A stretch of DNA of 64,000 bases, from the NCBI RefSeq assembly GCF_036429475.1, contig NZ_CP144125.1, positions 124,001 to 188,000 of the forward strand, given 5' to 3'. Shown one piece after another: positions 63,020 through 64,000 of this stretch; position 1 is the first letter of the stretch, and each line of letters opens with the position of its first letter. The notes beneath the pieces are model-generated. The model was not told the DNA's origin, ran no database searches, and saw nothing but the letters and a program-made list of their open reading frames with translations. Position numbers and translations under genes: made by a program. The stretch comes from Halalkalicoccus sp. CGA53. GTDB taxonomy: Archaea; Halobacteriota; Halobacteria; Halobacteriales; Halalkalicoccaceae.

Positions 63020-63310
63020 ATGGTCCACGAAACCGCAGGTTCCGGGGTCGTCTCACTGATGGTCGTCGTGAAGACGCTCATCTTGCTGGTGGGGAGCCTC
63101 GTCACCTACTACGCCTACAAGGCCTACCGGCGCACCGGGGACCGATCGCTCGGACTCCTGACCGCCGGTTTCGCCTCGATCACGTTCGGCGCCTTCCTCG
63201 GTGGGACGCTCTACGAACTGCTCGGTACGCCGCTCGCGCTCGGGGTGGCGATCGAGGGGGTCTTCGTCCTCGTCGGGCTCGCGCTGGTCGCCGCCTCGCT
63301 CCGGACCTGA
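63020..63310 (+). CDS. Small three-TM membrane protein (DUF7521-like)
   Basis: 96 residues with three TM helices (~12-32, 42-62, 70-92). The turn KAYRRTGDRSLGLLTAGF is shared with the 61209-61553 protein (RAYRRTGLTELRALAFGL). It follows the HTH gene by 1 nt, so they are co-transcribed. No catalytic residues are seen. A sensor or regulator-modulating role is an inference from the pairing. Confidence 0.84.
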   Translation: MVHETAGSGVVSLMVVVKTLILLVGSLVTYYAYKAYRRTGDRSLGLLTAGFASITFGAFLGGTLYELLGTPLALGVAIEGVFVLVGLALVAASLRT

Positions 63311-63351
63311 GGGTCGATGGGCCTTTCTCTCTCCCCGAGAGAAGGTCGACC

Positions 63352-64000
63352 ATGACGGCGAGCGAGGGCGACCGACGAGCCGTACTCCTCGTCGGTCCGG
63401 AGGGGAGCCACGGCGACCTCCGCGAGGCGCTCCCCGGCTGGCGAGTCGGGACGACGGACGAGCCCGGAGCGGCCGAGGTCGACGCGGACGCCGCGGTCTG
63501 CGTCCACGATCCGCCCGAAGCCGACGCTCCGTCCGCCACCGAATCGCTCCGGGATCGAGAGCCGACGCTGCCGGTCGTCGTCTGTACACGGACACCCTCG
63601 GGGTCGCTCGTCCGTGCGGCGACCGCCGCAGGCGCCTCGGCGACCATCGACTGGGACGGGCTCGAGGCGCTGTCGGGAACGCTTACGGCGGCAGCCGAAC
63701 GGGCCGAAGCCGAGAGGGGACGCCGCGAGCGTGCGGTCCTGGCGGAGGTCACCTTCGAGGACGCGACGCCGCGGTGGGTCTGTTCGTGGGACGGAGGGAT
63801 CGGCCGGACGAACCGAGCGGCGGCGGCCGCCGTCGACCGTGAGCCCGAGTCGCTCTCGGGCGAACTGCTCTGGGACGGCCCCTGGTGGACCGCCGGCGAC
63901 GAACAGGAGCTCCGCTCGGTCGTCGAACGCGCTCGCGAGGGTGGCGAGGCCACCGTGGAGACGACGGCCGTCGTCGAACCGGGCCGGAGGGGGACGGTGG
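63352..64000 (+). CDS. PAS-domain signalling protein, N-terminal part (partial)
   Basis: The frame is open from ATG 63352 to the window edge (216 residues seen). The first ~115 residues form an α/β domain resembling a degenerate receiver (VLLVGPEGSHGDLREALPGW), with no conserved phospho-Asp evident. A PAS-like segment follows (RWVCSWDGGIGRTNRAAAAAVDREPESLSG, ~143-172). The C-terminal output, perhaps a histidine kinase or Bat-type HTH, lies outside the window. Confidence 0.72.
   Translation, partial: MTASEGDRRAVLLVGPEGSHGDLREALPGWRVGTTDEPGAAEVDADAAVCVHDPPEADAPSATESLRDREPTLPVVVCTRTPSGSLVRAATAAGASATIDWDGLEALSGTLTAAAERAEAERGRRERAVLAEVTFEDATPRWVCSWDGGIGRTNRAAAAAVDREPESLSGELLWDGPWWTAGDEQELRSVVERAREGGEATVETTAVVEPGRRGTV

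Noticed and set aside
1-64000. Replication origin, prophage, insertion sequence or transposase
   Set aside because: I found no orc/cdc6 gene, integrase, transposase, capsid gene or terminal inverted repeats with target duplication. tRNA 3' duplications occur but enclose no element.

Overview
The window is chromosomal DNA from a halophilic archaeon (class Halobacteria). The evidence is a very high G+C content, strongly acidic proteins, split RNA polymerase genes (B''/B' and A'/A''), many start codons about 25-35 bp downstream of TATA boxes, an archaeal histone doublet and many small haloarchaeal protein families. I cannot name the genus. No plasmid, virus, insertion sequence or CRISPR array is visible. 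Most of the window is compact core genome with accessory patches.

Layout. 0-2 kb: end of a C69-type dipeptidase, a possible small gene and tRNA-Asp. 2-11.4 kb: the transcription/translation operon rpoH-rpoB''-rpoB'-rpoA'-rpoA''-nusA-uS12-uS7. 11.4-13.6 kb: an NmrA-like reductase with a decayed second copy, an HxlR-type regulator and an HExxH protein. These separate EF-2 (13.8-16 kb) from the uS7 end of the operon. 16-21.3 kb: a lone E1-alpha subunit of branched-chain type, an ACT protein with homoserine dehydrogenase, EF-1A with uS10, a rhomboid protease and tRNA-Ala. 21.5-25.7 kb: a winged-helix/membrane-protein pair, small membrane proteins, an AT-rich gene-poor patch, a GarR-like reductase and tRNA-Asn.

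25.7-34 kb: CCA-adding enzyme, histone deacetylase-family enzyme with a histone doublet, a multi-OB-fold RPA-like protein, a UspA protein, a YihY/BrkB protein, an ArsR-ArsM arsenic unit and a cold-shock protein. 34-42 kb: siroheme nitrite/sulfite reductase, small proteins, M20 peptidase, tRNA-Lys, an acidic-repeat membrane protein and a PhnD-like lipoprotein. 42.5-46.1 kb: ADP-forming acyl-CoA synthetase with a BioD/DRTGG protein, and a UspA protein. 46.2-53.3 kb: DoxX, then a tightly coupled four-gene minus-strand operon (Asn-synthetase-like ligase lacking the glutaminase cysteine, phosphodiesterase, FemAB/GNAT transferase, DegT aminotransferase), probably for a modified surface or lipid-linked product. 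53.7-64 kb: Bat-type regulator, rhodanese, AAC(3)-like acetyltransferase, nucleoside-recognition membrane protein, two broken UspA genes, MBL hydrolase, class V aminotransferase, glutaredoxin, two further 3-TM membrane proteins (one with an HTH regulator) and the start of a PAS sensor protein that runs off the edge.

The most unusual signals are non-coding. (i) A hairpin-forming repeat of about 90 bp occurs twice (36990-37078 and inverted at 47455-47544), each time directly after the 3' end of a gene. (ii) Degenerate copies of the tRNA 3' end lie about 50-125 bp downstream of three of the four tRNA genes, two of them with a shared spacer. The minus-strand four-gene operon is the best candidate for an undescribed biosynthetic system.
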